The notes: generated by a model from the sequence alone, not told the origin. Positions 16,947 to 24,236 are shown, counted from the first letter of the stretch. The stretch: 25,279 bases of DNA from an uncultured Muribaculaceae bacterium (GCA_910587475.1 CAJUMR010000038.1:1-25279); one strand, 5' to 3'. Numbers and translations are program-made.

Positions 16947-16976
16947 ACAGTATAGTTTTAGGTTATATTACACCCA

Positions 16977-16984
16977 CAAAATTA
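16977..16984 (-). promoter_or_regulatory. -7 element for the MGLDIY-family gene
   Basis: Minus strand reads TAATTTTG, matching TAnnTTTG, 30 bases before the ATG at 16946. No convincing -33 TTTG is seen at normal spacing, so confidence is moderate. Confidence 0.45.
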
Positions 16985-17045
16985 ATCATTCAACTTTACT
17001 TTTCAGTCTGTTTAGCCGACGATTCATGTAAAAAATATCCAAATT

Positions 17046-17126
17046 GTAGGGTCATGACCTGTCACGACCGCCACTTTGCCACAACCCGATTATCCTCTCA
17101 GCGTTCGCGACAGGTCGCGAACCTAC
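17046..17126. repeat. REP-like inverted repeat related to the left-edge repeats
   Basis: The arms 17046-17070 and 17102-17126 are an imperfect inverted repeat (about 5-6 differences in 25), so the element could fold as a long hairpin. Palindromic cores GTCATGAC (17051-17058) and TTCGCGACAGGTCGCGAA (17104-17121) lie in the arms. Bases 17098-17115 match copy 1 (78-95) at 17 of 18 positions. It lies between two minus-strand genes in the accessory region. This placement and sequence suggest a dispersed REP-like family. Confidence 0.65.
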
Positions 17127-17171
17127 AGGCGTGGGGATTGGGTATATAGTTCAAAAATTCCACGTCTCGTC

Positions 17172-17879
17172 TCAATCGTCCTCCGTTACGATTTCGATCT
17201 TGCGTCCAAATTCCAATCCTGTCAGATTGTTGGCTTTGACGGCGTCGATAAATCGTTTGCTCACAAATGTTTCGCAAAGATTTTGTAATGTTAAATAATC
17301 GCGGTGAATAGGAAAATCCTTTGAGACGACAAGCGTTTCAGCTTGGGGTACCTCAAGAGGTCGGAAATAGTCCAGATATTCCGTTTCATTATGGAATTTG
17401 ATAGATTCAAGTTTCTTCTCATAGATACTATCAAGGTCGCTATTAGCAAAGGCTGTCATAGTTTTATAAAACTGGCTTTTCTCCCACTGGATATACTTGA
17501 ATGTGTCGACTGCCAGTATTGCAACGTAGAAGTATAACCGGGGAGAGAGTCTGTAGTAGAGTCGCAACGGATAAATCCTATGTTCTCCAAAGTCAAGATC
17601 GCTCAGAGCCGACAGAACATGCTTTGTTACAAATGGGCTATCGAATACAACAGTACTTACAAAATCAGTCGGCTTGGCTCTACCTGCAAATTTCAATACG
17701 CTTAGCTGCGGCTTGAAATCAGGGAAACGATTCTTTTCCACGACTTCAGTATGAGTGTCATAAATTGACCGCGGTGTATCAAGGCTTACTTTTCTAATAA
17801 ATTTATAGCATTGCGGATAATCCGAACCTGTCACCTTGGGATTTAAATCGGGTTCTAATTCATAAAATATCTTTTTCAT
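17172..17879 (-). CDS. DUF1629/Imm11-like immunity-type protein
   Basis: 235 residues. The general layout fits the DUF1629 (Imm11) family: alternating strands with a central YPLRLYYRLSPRLYFYVAILAVDTF block, a VDTFKYIQWEKSQFYK helix and a C-terminal LCETFVSKRFIDAVKANNLTG with the Leu-Thr-Gly ending typical of the family. In that family members neutralise polymorphic toxins; no toxin gene is seen here, so it would be an orphan immunity gene (inference). No signal peptide; cytoplasmic. It is the last gene of a minus-strand operon, 13 bases after the 65-residue ORF. AT-rich compared with the core genes. Assignment is from motif impression and needs a profile search. Confidence 0.7.
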   Translation of the reverse strand: MKKIFYELEPDLNPKVTGSDYPQCYKFIRKVSLDTPRSIYDTHTEVVEKNRFPDFKPQLSVLKFAGRAKPTDFVSTVVFDSPFVTKHVLSALSDLDFGEHRIYPLRLYYRLSPRLYFYVAILAVDTFKYIQWEKSQFYKTMTAFANSDLDSIYEKKLESIKFHNETEYLDYFRPLEVPQAETLVVSKDFPIHRDYLTLQNLCETFVSKRFIDAVKANNLTGLEFGRKIEIVTEDD

Positions 17880-17892
17880 TTGTGTTTATCGT

Positions 17893-18090
17893 TTAGTATG
17901 TTCGACTGAAATCAAAATTAAGCATATACTCGAAAGTATTTGGCTGGTCTGTTTTCCAGTCCATTAGGGGGGTGTTGTCCATTGGCGGGGTACACATAAA
18001 TTCTAAGTCATTTATTTTAACATCGGGATTATCTTTGATTGTTGTTCGTATTTTATCGATTAATTCAGCCAGTACGAGGGCTATGCGCAT
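17893..18090 (-). CDS. Small protein, 65 aa, unknown
   Basis: 65 residues. An N-terminal helix (MRIALVLAELIDKIRTTI) is followed by DVKINDLEF and a Pro/Asp-rich region CTPPMDNTPLMDWKT. There is a stop codon directly upstream of its ATG in frame, so the start is fixed. It lies 6 bases after the 163-aa gene and 13 bases before the DUF1629-like gene. In this position it could be a small partner, an accessory or a remnant. No family recognised. Confidence 0.5.
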   Translation of the reverse strand: MRIALVLAELIDKIRTTIKDNPDVKINDLEFMCTPPMDNTPLMDWKTDQPNTFEYMLNFDFSRTY

Positions 18091-18096
18091 TTACCA

Positions 18097-18588
18097 TCAC
18101 GGATAGCTGTAACCGGCGACATCTATATCCAAAACGGACTTCATTAATGCCGGAGGCACATTCCGTTTTTGGCAATAATCGATATATTCATCCCGATACA
18201 AAGGCCCTGAAGTGAATTTGTTCTGTTTGTCGATAATCCAATAGCATAGACTGTCAGGCGATTGTTTGAGTTTTTGCATGACATCATAATAACTGCAACC
18301 GGTTATAATTACACTTTCCATATATTTCCCATTCCATTTCTGCAATGCAACGATATATTTCTCATCATGCGAAAACGCGATCACATCATCAGGTATATTC
18401 AAAGGCCCTGTTATCATCGGCCCGGGAATCTCATTTTCAATACCTCCATGGTATGTATAGTAATCACCTAAATCCTCAGTATATTCATCAGGCGTAAGCA
18501 TAAGTACGCAGCACAAAAATCCGCCGAATACAAACAAAAGGATGTATAGGACCAATATTAAATTGTTACGTTGAGCTATTTTGTCCAT
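18097..18588 (-). CDS. Membrane-anchored small protein, possibly DUF3997-like
   Basis: 163 residues. One N-terminal membrane span (about 9-33, NNLILVLYILLFVFGGFLCC), then an extracytoplasmic domain with DYYTYHGG, YIVALQKWNG, YWIIDKQNKFTSGPLYRDEYI, consistent with the small DUF3997-type family (low-confidence impression). A Cys-Cys pair (FLCCVL) lies at the end of the span and could be a weak lipobox. It overlaps the short ORF at 18576-18698 by 13 bases and lies directly upstream of the 65-aa gene. Function unknown. Confidence 0.65.
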   Translation of the reverse strand: MDKIAQRNNLILVLYILLFVFGGFLCCVLMLTPDEYTEDLGDYYTYHGGIENEIPGPMITGPLNIPDDVIAFSHDEKYIVALQKWNGKYMESVIITGCSYYDVMQKLKQSPDSLCYWIIDKQNKFTSGPLYRDEYIDYCQKRNVPPALMKSVLDIDVAGYSYP

Positions 18589-18698
18589 GGTGTGATAGGT
18601 GCTAATTTTTCATCCCCATATATTTTTATTTCATATATCACCCGCCTATTGTCAGGCAACAGATCCCCGACAGTCGCAATCGATATTATTTTTCTCAT
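18576..18698 (-). CDS. Candidate 40-residue ORF overlapping the start of the 163-aa gene
   Basis: MRKIISIATVGDLLPDNRRV then VIYEIKIYGDEKLAPITPWTK; 40 residues from 18698. Alternative in-frame Mets are at 18704, 18707 and 18725. It is directly downstream of the strong promoter (predicted start near 18724), and its last 13 bases overlap the next gene. Good context but very short, so existence is uncertain. It could couple translation of the next gene. Confidence 0.4.
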   Translation of the reverse strand: MRKIISIATVGDLLPDNRRVIYEIKIYGDEKLAPITPWTK

Positions 18699-18730
18699 AT
18701 GCATCATAATGATACGAAAGGGCATTTTTG

Positions 18731-18761
18731 CAAAGGTAGGTAAATTTTTATTATCACCAAA
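18731..18761 (-). promoter_or_regulatory. Strong Bacteroidetes promoter of the accessory operon
   Basis: On the minus strand -33 TTTG (18761-18758), then 19 bases, then TACCTTTG (18738-18731), a full match. Expected transcription start near 18724, just before the short ORF and the 163-aa, 65-aa and DUF1629-like genes. Confidence 0.8.
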
Positions 18762-18872
18762 GAAACTCAAACTTTTTGAAAATAAATGATTTGCAGAGGT
18801 GATAACGACTGATCTTAAATGTTAAATAGTGCGTTTGTCCGATTTAGCAGGTCAGACGCGCGATTTGTTGCC

Positions 18873-18880
18873 TAACTTTG
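18873..18880 (+). promoter_or_regulatory. -7 promoter element for the DUF6291-like gene
   Basis: TAACTTTG, exact match to the -7 consensus, 32 bases before the ATG at 18913. The -33 half is not clear at the usual distance. Confidence 0.6.
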
Positions 18881-18912
18881 CGGATGTAAAATCATTAAAA
18901 TATCTCTGACTT

Positions 18913-19434
18913 ATGAACCACTTAACCACAAAACGCCCCAAAACAGTGACAATCAAGCTTCAATGGTATGCCGTACTCCGAAAATTCTCTCCCGATATTC
19001 GCCTCGAAGTCTATGAGGCTGTGTTTGACTATATCGCCTTCGGCGATGTAAGGCCGCTGAGTCAGGCCGCCGAAATGGCCTTTGAATTCATACGCTTCGA
19101 AATCGATCAGGCAGCCGAACGACGCAGGATTGCCGCCGCACGTCGCGCCGAAAAAGCAGCCGCTGAAACAACGGCCGTCGACAATGCCGAGCCAACTGCC
19201 ACCGAAACCAATGCGCCACAGCCAGAGCCGCAGACTCAGCAGACCGAAACGCCAATACCAACACGCCTGCCGCGCAAACTTAAGAAGAAATTAAAAAAAG
19301 AGCAACTGCAACTCCACAACCAGGTCACTTCTGCGAAATCAGCAGCAGAGTGTCGCCGACGCGCAGACGGGTGTCGCCTTTCGGCACTACATAGCCTTCG
19401 CCGCGACGCTTCACCATTATCACAAGAGCCTTAG
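18913..19434 (+). CDS. DUF6291-like protein with low-complexity tail
   Basis: 173 residues. Residues 10-70 (LQWYAVLRKFSPDIRLEVYEAVFDYIAFGDVRPLS...AFEFIRFEID) resemble the DUF6291 fold seen in Bacteroidetes proteins on mobile or replication-related loci. It is followed by an Ala/Glu/Thr/Pro/Gln linker and a Lys-rich stretch (RKLKKKLKKE). The last 37 codons, from about 19325, run antisense over the end of the antiporter gene (110-base convergent overlap), and look like readthrough of a lost stop rather than a folded domain. No function assigned. Start ATG fits the promoter at 18873. Confidence 0.7.
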   Translation: MNHLTTKRPKTVTIKLQWYAVLRKFSPDIRLEVYEAVFDYIAFGDVRPLSQAAEMAFEFIRFEIDQAAERRRIAAARRAEKAAAETTAVDNAEPTATETNAPQPEPQTQQTETPIPTRLPRKLKKKLKKEQLQLHNQVTSAKSAAECRRRADGCRLSALHSLRRDASPLSQEP

Positions 19435-20782
19435 GAGGCAACTCCACCGTGCGCAATGTCTCGCCGTCAAAAAGCATGTCGGCAGTGACTTCGAGTTCGC
19501 TCATCGTCGATGCCACATCGTCGGGCAACTCAACACCCGCAAAGGCCGACTCTTTCATCGGCTGGCAAAGTTTGAGCCATCGAGCCATGCGGCTGACCGT
19601 GGTGCCCTGTATCAGCAGCGACAACAGAGTGATGAAGAACACTATATTGAACATAAACCCGGCATGCTCAACCGTCGGCGACACTATGGCATAAGTCGCG
19701 AAAATGATGGGAACCGCCCCGCGCAGACCGACCCATGCTATGTACAGACGGGCCTTCAACGTGAAGGTTCTGAACGGCAACAGACTGATGAATACTGCGA
19801 CAGGCCGTGCGATCAAAATCATGAACATGCCAAGAGCAACACCCGGCACAACGACCGCCACAAGCTCCGACGGGTTGACAAGAAGTCCGAGCGTGAGAAA
19901 CATTATGATCTGGACAAGCCAGGTGAATCCTCCGAAAAAAGTCGTTATCGTCCGCTTCATCGGCAATTTGCTGTTGCCGACAACGAGCCCCGAAACATAG
20001 ACCGACAGATAACTGTTGCCGCCTGCCAGTTCGGTCAGCGAGAACGAGAAGAAAACACATGCGATCATCAGCACCGGATACATAAATTCGTTGTCGGAGC
20101 GGAGTCTCTTTACGAGCCACACCGATGCAAAACCGACAGCCAGGCCTCCCGCCGCTCCGATAAGGAGCTGAGCGACAAGCATCCCGCCCGACGACAGCAA
20201 CAGATCGGCCAACGGCTCGCTTCGGCCCACTCCCGTCATGCCGATCAGAATTATCACCAACAGATAAGCCACCGGGTCGTTCGATCCGCTCTCAAGCTCA
20301 AGCGTCTGTTTGAGATTCTCTTTCAGATCTGTTTTGGCCGAGCCGAGAATCGAGAACACCGAAGCCGAATCAGTCGACGACATTATCGCCGCAATCAACA
20401 TCGACTCTGTCCATCCGAACGCATAGGCCGGGGCAAACACATGGAAAAGATAATAGATGAATGCTCCCGTGACGAGCGTCGTCACAAGCACCCCCACCGT
20501 TGCCAGCACAATTCCCGGCCCCAGAACGGGCTTTATATCCCTGAGTTTTGTGTCCGCTCCGCCTGAGAACAGTATGATGCTGAGCGACACCATGCCGATG
20601 AATTGAGTGGCCTCGGCCGAGTCAAATCTTATGCCGAAACCATCAGCGCCGGCAAGCATGCCGACTCCGAGAAAAAGGACGAGCGTCGGCAAGCCATAGC
20701 GACTCCCTGTGCGACCTGCAAAAACACTCAGCAACAGCAACGCGGCCGAAACGAGAACAATGTTGTTAGGTGTTATTTCCAT
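19325..20782 (-). CDS. K+/H+ (cation/proton) antiporter with RCK-C domain
   Basis: 485 residues from the ATG at 20782 (MEITPNNIVLV). An upstream ATG at 20851 would add 23 residues but lies above the likely promoter, so it is rejected. About 12 membrane spans fit the CPA1/NhaP-type family, with FGWTESMLIAAIMSSTDSASVF (conserved ion-pathway Asp) and LELESGSNDPVAY (typical of NhaP2/CvrA antiporters). The C-terminal 85 residues form a TrkA-C-like (RCK-C) regulatory domain (VELPPKALVIMVKRRGEGYVVPKGDTRL). It exchanges K+ (or Na+) for protons across the inner membrane. Its 3' end overlaps the DUF6291-like gene on the other strand. Confidence 0.93.
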   Translation of the reverse strand: MEITPNNIVLVSAALLLLSVFAGRTGSRYGLPTLVLFLGVGMLAGADGFGIRFDSAEATQFIGMVSLSIILFSGGADTKLRDIKPVLGPGIVLATVGVLVTTLVTGAFIYYLFHVFAPAYAFGWTESMLIAAIMSSTDSASVFSILGSAKTDLKENLKQTLELESGSNDPVAYLLVIILIGMTGVGRSEPLADLLLSSGGMLVAQLLIGAAGGLAVGFASVWLVKRLRSDNEFMYPVLMIACVFFSFSLTELAGGNSYLSVYVSGLVVGNSKLPMKRTITTFFGGFTWLVQIIMFLTLGLLVNPSELVAVVVPGVALGMFMILIARPVAVFISLLPFRTFTLKARLYIAWVGLRGAVPIIFATYAIVSPTVEHAGFMFNIVFFITLLSLLIQGTTVSRMARWLKLCQPMKESAFAGVELPDDVASTMSELEVTADMLFDGETLRTVELPPKALVIMVKRRGEGYVVPKGDTRLRVGDTLLLISQK

Positions 20783-20821
20783 TATGTCAGTATGTAGTCT
20801 TGTTTGAGTATTTGAAAAGAT

Positions 20822-20829
20822 CAAAGATA
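20822..20829 (-). promoter_or_regulatory. -7 element for the antiporter gene
   Basis: Minus strand TATCTTTG matches TAnnTTTG, 39 bases before the ATG at 20782. A TTTG lies 23 bases further upstream, a slightly long spacing. Supports the start at 20782. Confidence 0.5.
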
Positions 20830-20894
20830 ACACTTTTTTAACAATATACACTCAAATCATCCGGCTTGTTTGCCCGGCCGCGAGAAACTTCTGC

Positions 20895-20925
20895 TTGCCG
20901 CATAGCGATAAAAATCGTAACTTGC
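20895..20925 (+). promoter_or_regulatory. Weak candidate promoter for the tyrosine phosphatase gene
   Basis: TTG at 20895-20897, 20 bases, then TAACTTGC, which departs from the -7 consensus at two positions. The ATG at 20963 is 37 bases downstream. Weak; offered only because no better site is visible. Confidence 0.3.
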
Positions 20926-20962
20926 AGTCCGATTCATCAAAACCTCCACAAACAAAATCACA

Positions 20963-21484
20963 ATGGACAATCACATCAAATACAAAAATCTTATCGATTC
21001 ACTCAAAGGAAAAGATCATATCGGCATACTCTTCGTCTGCCTCGGCAACATCTGCCGATCACCGGCAGCCGAAGGTGTGATGAAAGCGATTGTCAACGAC
21101 AACGACGACAGCGACCGCTTTGAAATTGACAGCGCCGGCACGGGCAACTACCACATCGGCGACCTTCCCGACCACCGCATGCGCATCCATGCCCGTCGCC
21201 GCGGCTACGAACTCACCCACCGCTGCCGCCAGGTGACAGAAGCAGACTTCGACAATTTCGACCTGATCATCGCAATGGACGAGTCAAACCGACGCAACCT
21301 TCAGCGGATAGCCCCGACGGTAGAGGCCGAGAAAAAGATCGTGATGATGGCCGACTTTGCCGATCTCGCGACCCGCTACGATCACATACCAGATCCATAC
21401 TACGAAGGTGCTGAGGGCTTCGAACTCGTGCTTGACCTTCTTCAGTCGGCATGCGCCAACCTGTATGACGCCTTGAAAAATTAA
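20963..21484 (+). CDS. Low-molecular-weight protein-tyrosine phosphatase
   Basis: 173 residues. The P-loop VCLGNICRSP gives Cys26 as nucleophile and Arg32, and the general acid is Asp144 in IPDPYYEG. This is the hallmark set of LMW-PTP, a cytoplasmic enzyme that dephosphorylates tyrosine kinases such as those of polysaccharide export systems, or in some branches acts on arginine phosphate. No partner kinase is adjacent, so the substrate is unknown. N-terminal extension of about 20 residues before the P-loop strand. ATG start at 20963. Confidence 0.94.
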   Translation: MDNHIKYKNLIDSLKGKDHIGILFVCLGNICRSPAAEGVMKAIVNDNDDSDRFEIDSAGTGNYHIGDLPDHRMRIHARRRGYELTHRCRQVTEADFDNFDLIIAMDESNRRNLQRIAPTVEAEKKIVMMADFADLATRYDHIPDPYYEGAEGFELVLDLLQSACANLYDALKN

Positions 21485-21511
21485 GACTGAAAAAATAAGC
21501 CGATAAAAAAA

Positions 21512-21541
21512 TTGCAAAATAAAAAAGATTGACTAACTTTG
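21512..21541 (+). promoter_or_regulatory. Promoter of tRNA-Ser
   Basis: TTG at 21512-21514, 19 bases, then TAACTTTG at 21534-21541, 19 bases before the tRNA 5' end. Good Bacteroidetes promoter geometry. Confidence 0.75.
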
Positions 21542-21560
21542 CACTCGCAAACCACTCAAA

Positions 21561-21650
21561 GGAGAGATGCCGGAGTGGTCGATCGGGGCGGTCTCGAAAA
21601 CCGTTGTACCCTTACGGGTACCCAGGGTTCGAATCCCTGTCTCTCCGCCA
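21561..21650 (+). tRNA. tRNA-Ser (anticodon CGA)
   Basis: 90 bases with encoded CCA. The acceptor stem GGAGAGA pairs with TCTCTCC, the anticodon stem gcggt/accgt encloses loop CTCGAAA with anticodon CGA (reads UCG), the long variable arm (TGTACCC TTAC GGGTACC) is typical of class II tRNA-Ser, and the T arm has GGTTCGAATCC. Confidence 0.97.
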
Positions 21651-21660
21651 ATACCAAACT

Positions 21661-21700
21661 AAGTGCCTGTAATTAAAAAGATTACAGGCACTTCATTTTT
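21661..21700 (+). terminator. Rho-independent terminator of tRNA-Ser
   Basis: A 13-bp perfect stem (21661-21673 with 21681-21693) and a 7-base loop, followed by CATTTTTT. Confidence 0.85.
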
Positions 21701-21703
21701 TAA

Positions 21704-21724
21704 GCTCGGACAAAACTCGGACAA
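21704..21724. repeat. Tandem direct repeat CTCGGACAA x2
   Basis: CTCGGACAA occurs at 21705-21713 and 21716-21724, with 11-base period, directly after the tRNA-Ser terminator. Possibly a decayed attachment site or an integrase arm-site remnant; no integrase is visible. Confidence 0.45.
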
Positions 21725-21916
21725 TGTTCTGCACGGATGCTCGCGGGGCAGTCGCAAAATCCTGCCGAAGGTCCACATAGGCGGCCGGAAGCCAGTCAAA
21801 ACACTCGCAATCCCTGCAGGTACATACTGCCGGAGTCCGCGATCAATGTAGCCTGCGGTCAGAACTTAGCATTCAAAAAGATGTTATAGATATAACTGTA
21901 CAAATTATTGAATGAC

Positions 21917-22369
21917 ATGAAAAAGTTTTTACTATTGACTATGATGATTTTAGCGGGCGCACTGTCGTCCTATGCTATTTTCGACAAGTACACCCTCAAC
22001 CGCGAAGACCTTCCCGAAGCAGCCCGCGAAATGCTCGACACTTACTTTCCAAAAGCCAAAATCGGAATGATCAAGGTCGACAAACACCTCCTCAAGAAAA
22101 CCGATTACGACGTTAAACTTGTCAACGGCACAAAAATAGAATTCAGCAACAACGGCAAATGGACGTCGGTCGACTGCGGCAAAAAAGCGTTGCCCGACAA
22201 TCTTTTGCCAAAAGCGATCGCCCGACATCTCGCTTCAAAGTACAGCGGACAGAAAGCCGTCAGCATCAAAAAAAGCATCACATCTTATGAAGTGGGACTT
22301 GACGACGGAGTGGTGCTGAAATTCAATGCCCTCGGACAATTCAAGGAAGTAGTGACGATAGGCAACTGA
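21917..22369 (+). CDS. PepSY-like secreted protein
   Basis: 150 residues from the ATG at 21917; TTG at 21908 is an alternative. Begins MKKFLLLTMMILAGALSSYA, a clear signal peptide. The mature part has two PepSY-like units (LPEAAREMLDTYFPKAKI...DYDVKLVNGTKIEFSNNGKWTSVDC and LPKAIARHLASKYSGQKAVS...YEVGLDDGVVLKFNALGQF), fitting the DUF2874/PepSY-like family. Periplasmic or secreted; role unknown. It ends one base before the convergent gene at 22370. Similar in kind to the lipoprotein at 10990-11442. Confidence 0.85.
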   Translation: MKKFLLLTMMILAGALSSYAIFDKYTLNREDLPEAAREMLDTYFPKAKIGMIKVDKHLLKKTDYDVKLVNGTKIEFSNNGKWTSVDCGKKALPDNLLPKAIARHLASKYSGQKAVSIKKSITSYEVGLDDGVVLKFNALGQFKEVVTIGN

Positions 22370-23125
22370 TTAATCTATGACCAGACGCAGCGGTATCAGA
22401 TCAAGACGGCCGAGCAAGTAACGCATCTGTTCAACAGCTCCCGCGACATCTCCGTCAGTCTGATCTGCATCGGGCCGGAATACGGCAAACATCGAGTTGT
22501 CGGTGAGCACCATATTGCGGCAACTGACTTTTCCCTCGCAGTAAGCATCCCAGTCGTCACGCAACGATTGAGTGATACGGCAGTCTTCACAGCCCTGCAA
22601 AAAGTTTTCTCTCGGAGCGCAGTAGACTGCCACTACCATAAATTCGGCCTCACGCTTGCGTCCCTCGACACTCATGTCGTCGCCTATGGTAAGACAGACT
22701 TCAAACTCCAGATCCCCGCTCGTCAAAATGTAGTTGACAGGCGAAATGCGCCGCAGATCCGATGCATCGGGAATATTGCGTCTTATAAAGGACTCTATCT
22801 TGCGTCCCGACTTTTCAGGCTTGGTGAAGGCCTTGTAATAGGTCTCGATCCAAATACCTGACAAGGATACGACAGCAGGGAGTAATGCCAAGAAAATATA
22901 AGACCAGTGTATATCACCGCCTGGACCGATGGCGTCCTGCGGGATAACGACCAAACCCACTAACATCCACATCGCCAACACCAGCGGCAGGCAAAAAAGT
23001 GTGGTTTTTCTCCACCATAGCCGTTTCGACGAAAAGGTCAGCAAATCAGGCAAAAAAACATATCTGTAGAATTGCTTTATGGTCAGATTGTCTGCAAGAA
23101 TATATGCGGGTTTTGTCTTAAACAT
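22370..23125 (-). CDS. Two-span membrane protein, unknown function
   Basis: 251 residues. Two hydrophobic spans (about 44-63 and 73-93), then a soluble C-terminal domain of about 150 residues with a hydrophobic core (LEFEVCLTIG, AEFMVVAVYCA) and two Cys (GCEDC). It starts 22 bases after the DUF5074 lipoprotein stop, so cotranscribed. No family recognised. It could assist the upstream lipoprotein, an inference from context only. Confidence 0.75.
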   Translation of the reverse strand: MFKTKPAYILADNLTIKQFYRYVFLPDLLTFSSKRLWWRKTTLFCLPLVLAMWMLVGLVVIPQDAIGPGGDIHWSYIFLALLPAVVSLSGIWIETYYKAFTKPEKSGRKIESFIRRNIPDASDLRRISPVNYILTSGDLEFEVCLTIGDDMSVEGRKREAEFMVVAVYCAPRENFLQGCEDCRITQSLRDDWDAYCEGKVSCRNMVLTDNSMFAVFRPDADQTDGDVAGAVEQMRYLLGRLDLIPLRLVID

Positions 23126-23147
23126 GGTTTCAGATCATAAAAAAATT

Positions 23148-24236
23148 TCATTTCCAACAAAATGCGCCCGGAGTAATGCCGACATAAAATTCGTCGACAA
23201 GCTCTCCATCAGCCGAATAGCGGTAGATCAGTCCTTGCTGCTGATAGTCGATCGCATCGGCAACATACACATCTCCGGCCGACGGATCGACCGTCAGGCC
23301 ATAGTATTTGGTGTCGCGCGCCTGTATGAACGGTCTTACCGGAACCCGCGACGCCGTCACATCCATCCGCCAGATGTCATCGTTGATCCAATAGAGCGTA
23401 TCGCGGGCGCCGTTGAGCTGAAGTTCGCTCGGGGCGTCCCCGAGTCTGAACATGAACTGACGATCGATCTCAAACGTCTCCGCATCGATGCAGCAGAGCG
23501 TCGGCGCTTCATAGCCATAGGGACTGCCCGAATAGCCTCCGTCAGTAATTGTCCACATTTTTCCATAGTGGTCGAGGACAAGCGACGTCGGCTGAACCCC
23601 CACTTCGAGTTGACCGACAACCCGGTCGGTCGTCGTGTCGATCTTTATGATGCGGTTCTGATAGCTCCAGCAGTTACAATAAACGTAGTCACCATAACTT
23701 ACCATCTGCTCGGTCGAACCGTTTTCCATAGTCATACCCGGCACCGTGATATAACCTGTTATCGAGTAGGTGCGTGGATTGACAATAAAAATGCGGTTGT
23801 CCCATATCTGCGTGACATAGGCCTTTTCATCGTTTATGAAATGGATATAACGGGGAGACGTAAGGTTTTCGATACGCCCGACTTCTTTGAACGTGTTAAG
23901 ATCGATGGCGAAAATAACATGCGAGTTGTTGACGACGATCCACCCCCTGTCACCATAGATGGTCATCGACTGGGCAACGTCGCCGAGTTTCATGCCGTTG
24001 GCGCGGAAAAAGACTTCGTTCTGCACTTCGCAAGTTACCGGATCGTAGTACGACAATGTAGCGTTGCCATACTGGAAATTACCTTCATTGCAGATAAACA
24101 GTCCCGAACCGAATGCATCAAAATCTTCGATTGCATTATCGTAATCCCAACTCATACAAGCCGGAAGCAAAAACAGCGCGGCCGCACAGATCAACATGCG
24201 GCAACAAAAATGATTGATATAGCCATGCGCCATCAT
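23148..24236 (-). CDS. DUF5074/YncE-type beta-propeller lipoprotein
   Basis: About 362 residues from the ATG at 24236. Longer in-frame starts (24263, 24290) reach into the tRNA terminator and are not favoured; a shorter start at 24197 is possible. Lipobox LLPAC followed by MSWDYD suggests a surface lipoprotein (acidic signal). The mature protein has the repeated pattern of this family: GSGLFICNEGNFQYGNATLS, GDVAQSMTIYGDRGWIVVNN, SPRYIHFINDEKAYVTQIWD, PTSLVLDHYGKMWTITDG, consistent with a seven-bladed propeller. Relatives occur near TonB-linked transport such as cobalamin uptake (BtuG-like), but no btuB is present here, so ligand unknown. Confidence 0.87.
   Translation of the reverse strand: MMAHGYINHFCCRMLICAAALFLLPACMSWDYDNAIEDFDAFGSGLFICNEGNFQYGNATLSYYDPVTCEVQNEVFFRANGMKLGDVAQSMTIYGDRGWIVVNNSHVIFAIDLNTFKEVGRIENLTSPRYIHFINDEKAYVTQIWDNRIFIVNPRTYSITGYITVPGMTMENGSTEQMVSYGDYVYCNCWSYQNRIIKIDTTTDRVVGQLEVGVQPTSLVLDHYGKMWTITDGGYSGSPYGYEAPTLCCIDAETFEIDRQFMFRLGDAPSELQLNGARDTLYWINDDIWRMDVTASRVPVRPFIQARDTKYYGLTVDPSAGDVYVADAIDYQQQGLIYRYSADGELVDEFYVGITPGAFCWK

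Noticed and set aside
17046..17126. CRISPR-like reading of the palindromic repeat
   Set aside because: Only one inverted element with no regular spacers, and no cas genes; it is a hairpin-type repeat.
19664..20566. 300-aa plus-strand frame opposite the antiporter
   Set aside because: Arg/His/Gln-rich, no motif, and lies fully opposite a well-supported membrane protein.
20783..20851. Upstream start of the antiporter at 20851
   Set aside because: The N-terminal 23 residues lie over the predicted promoter and add no recognisable feature; the start at 20782 gives the usual antiporter beginning.
21663..21851. 62-aa frame after the tRNA-Ser
   Set aside because: It starts inside the terminator hairpin and has low-complexity Arg/Ser content; no homology impression.
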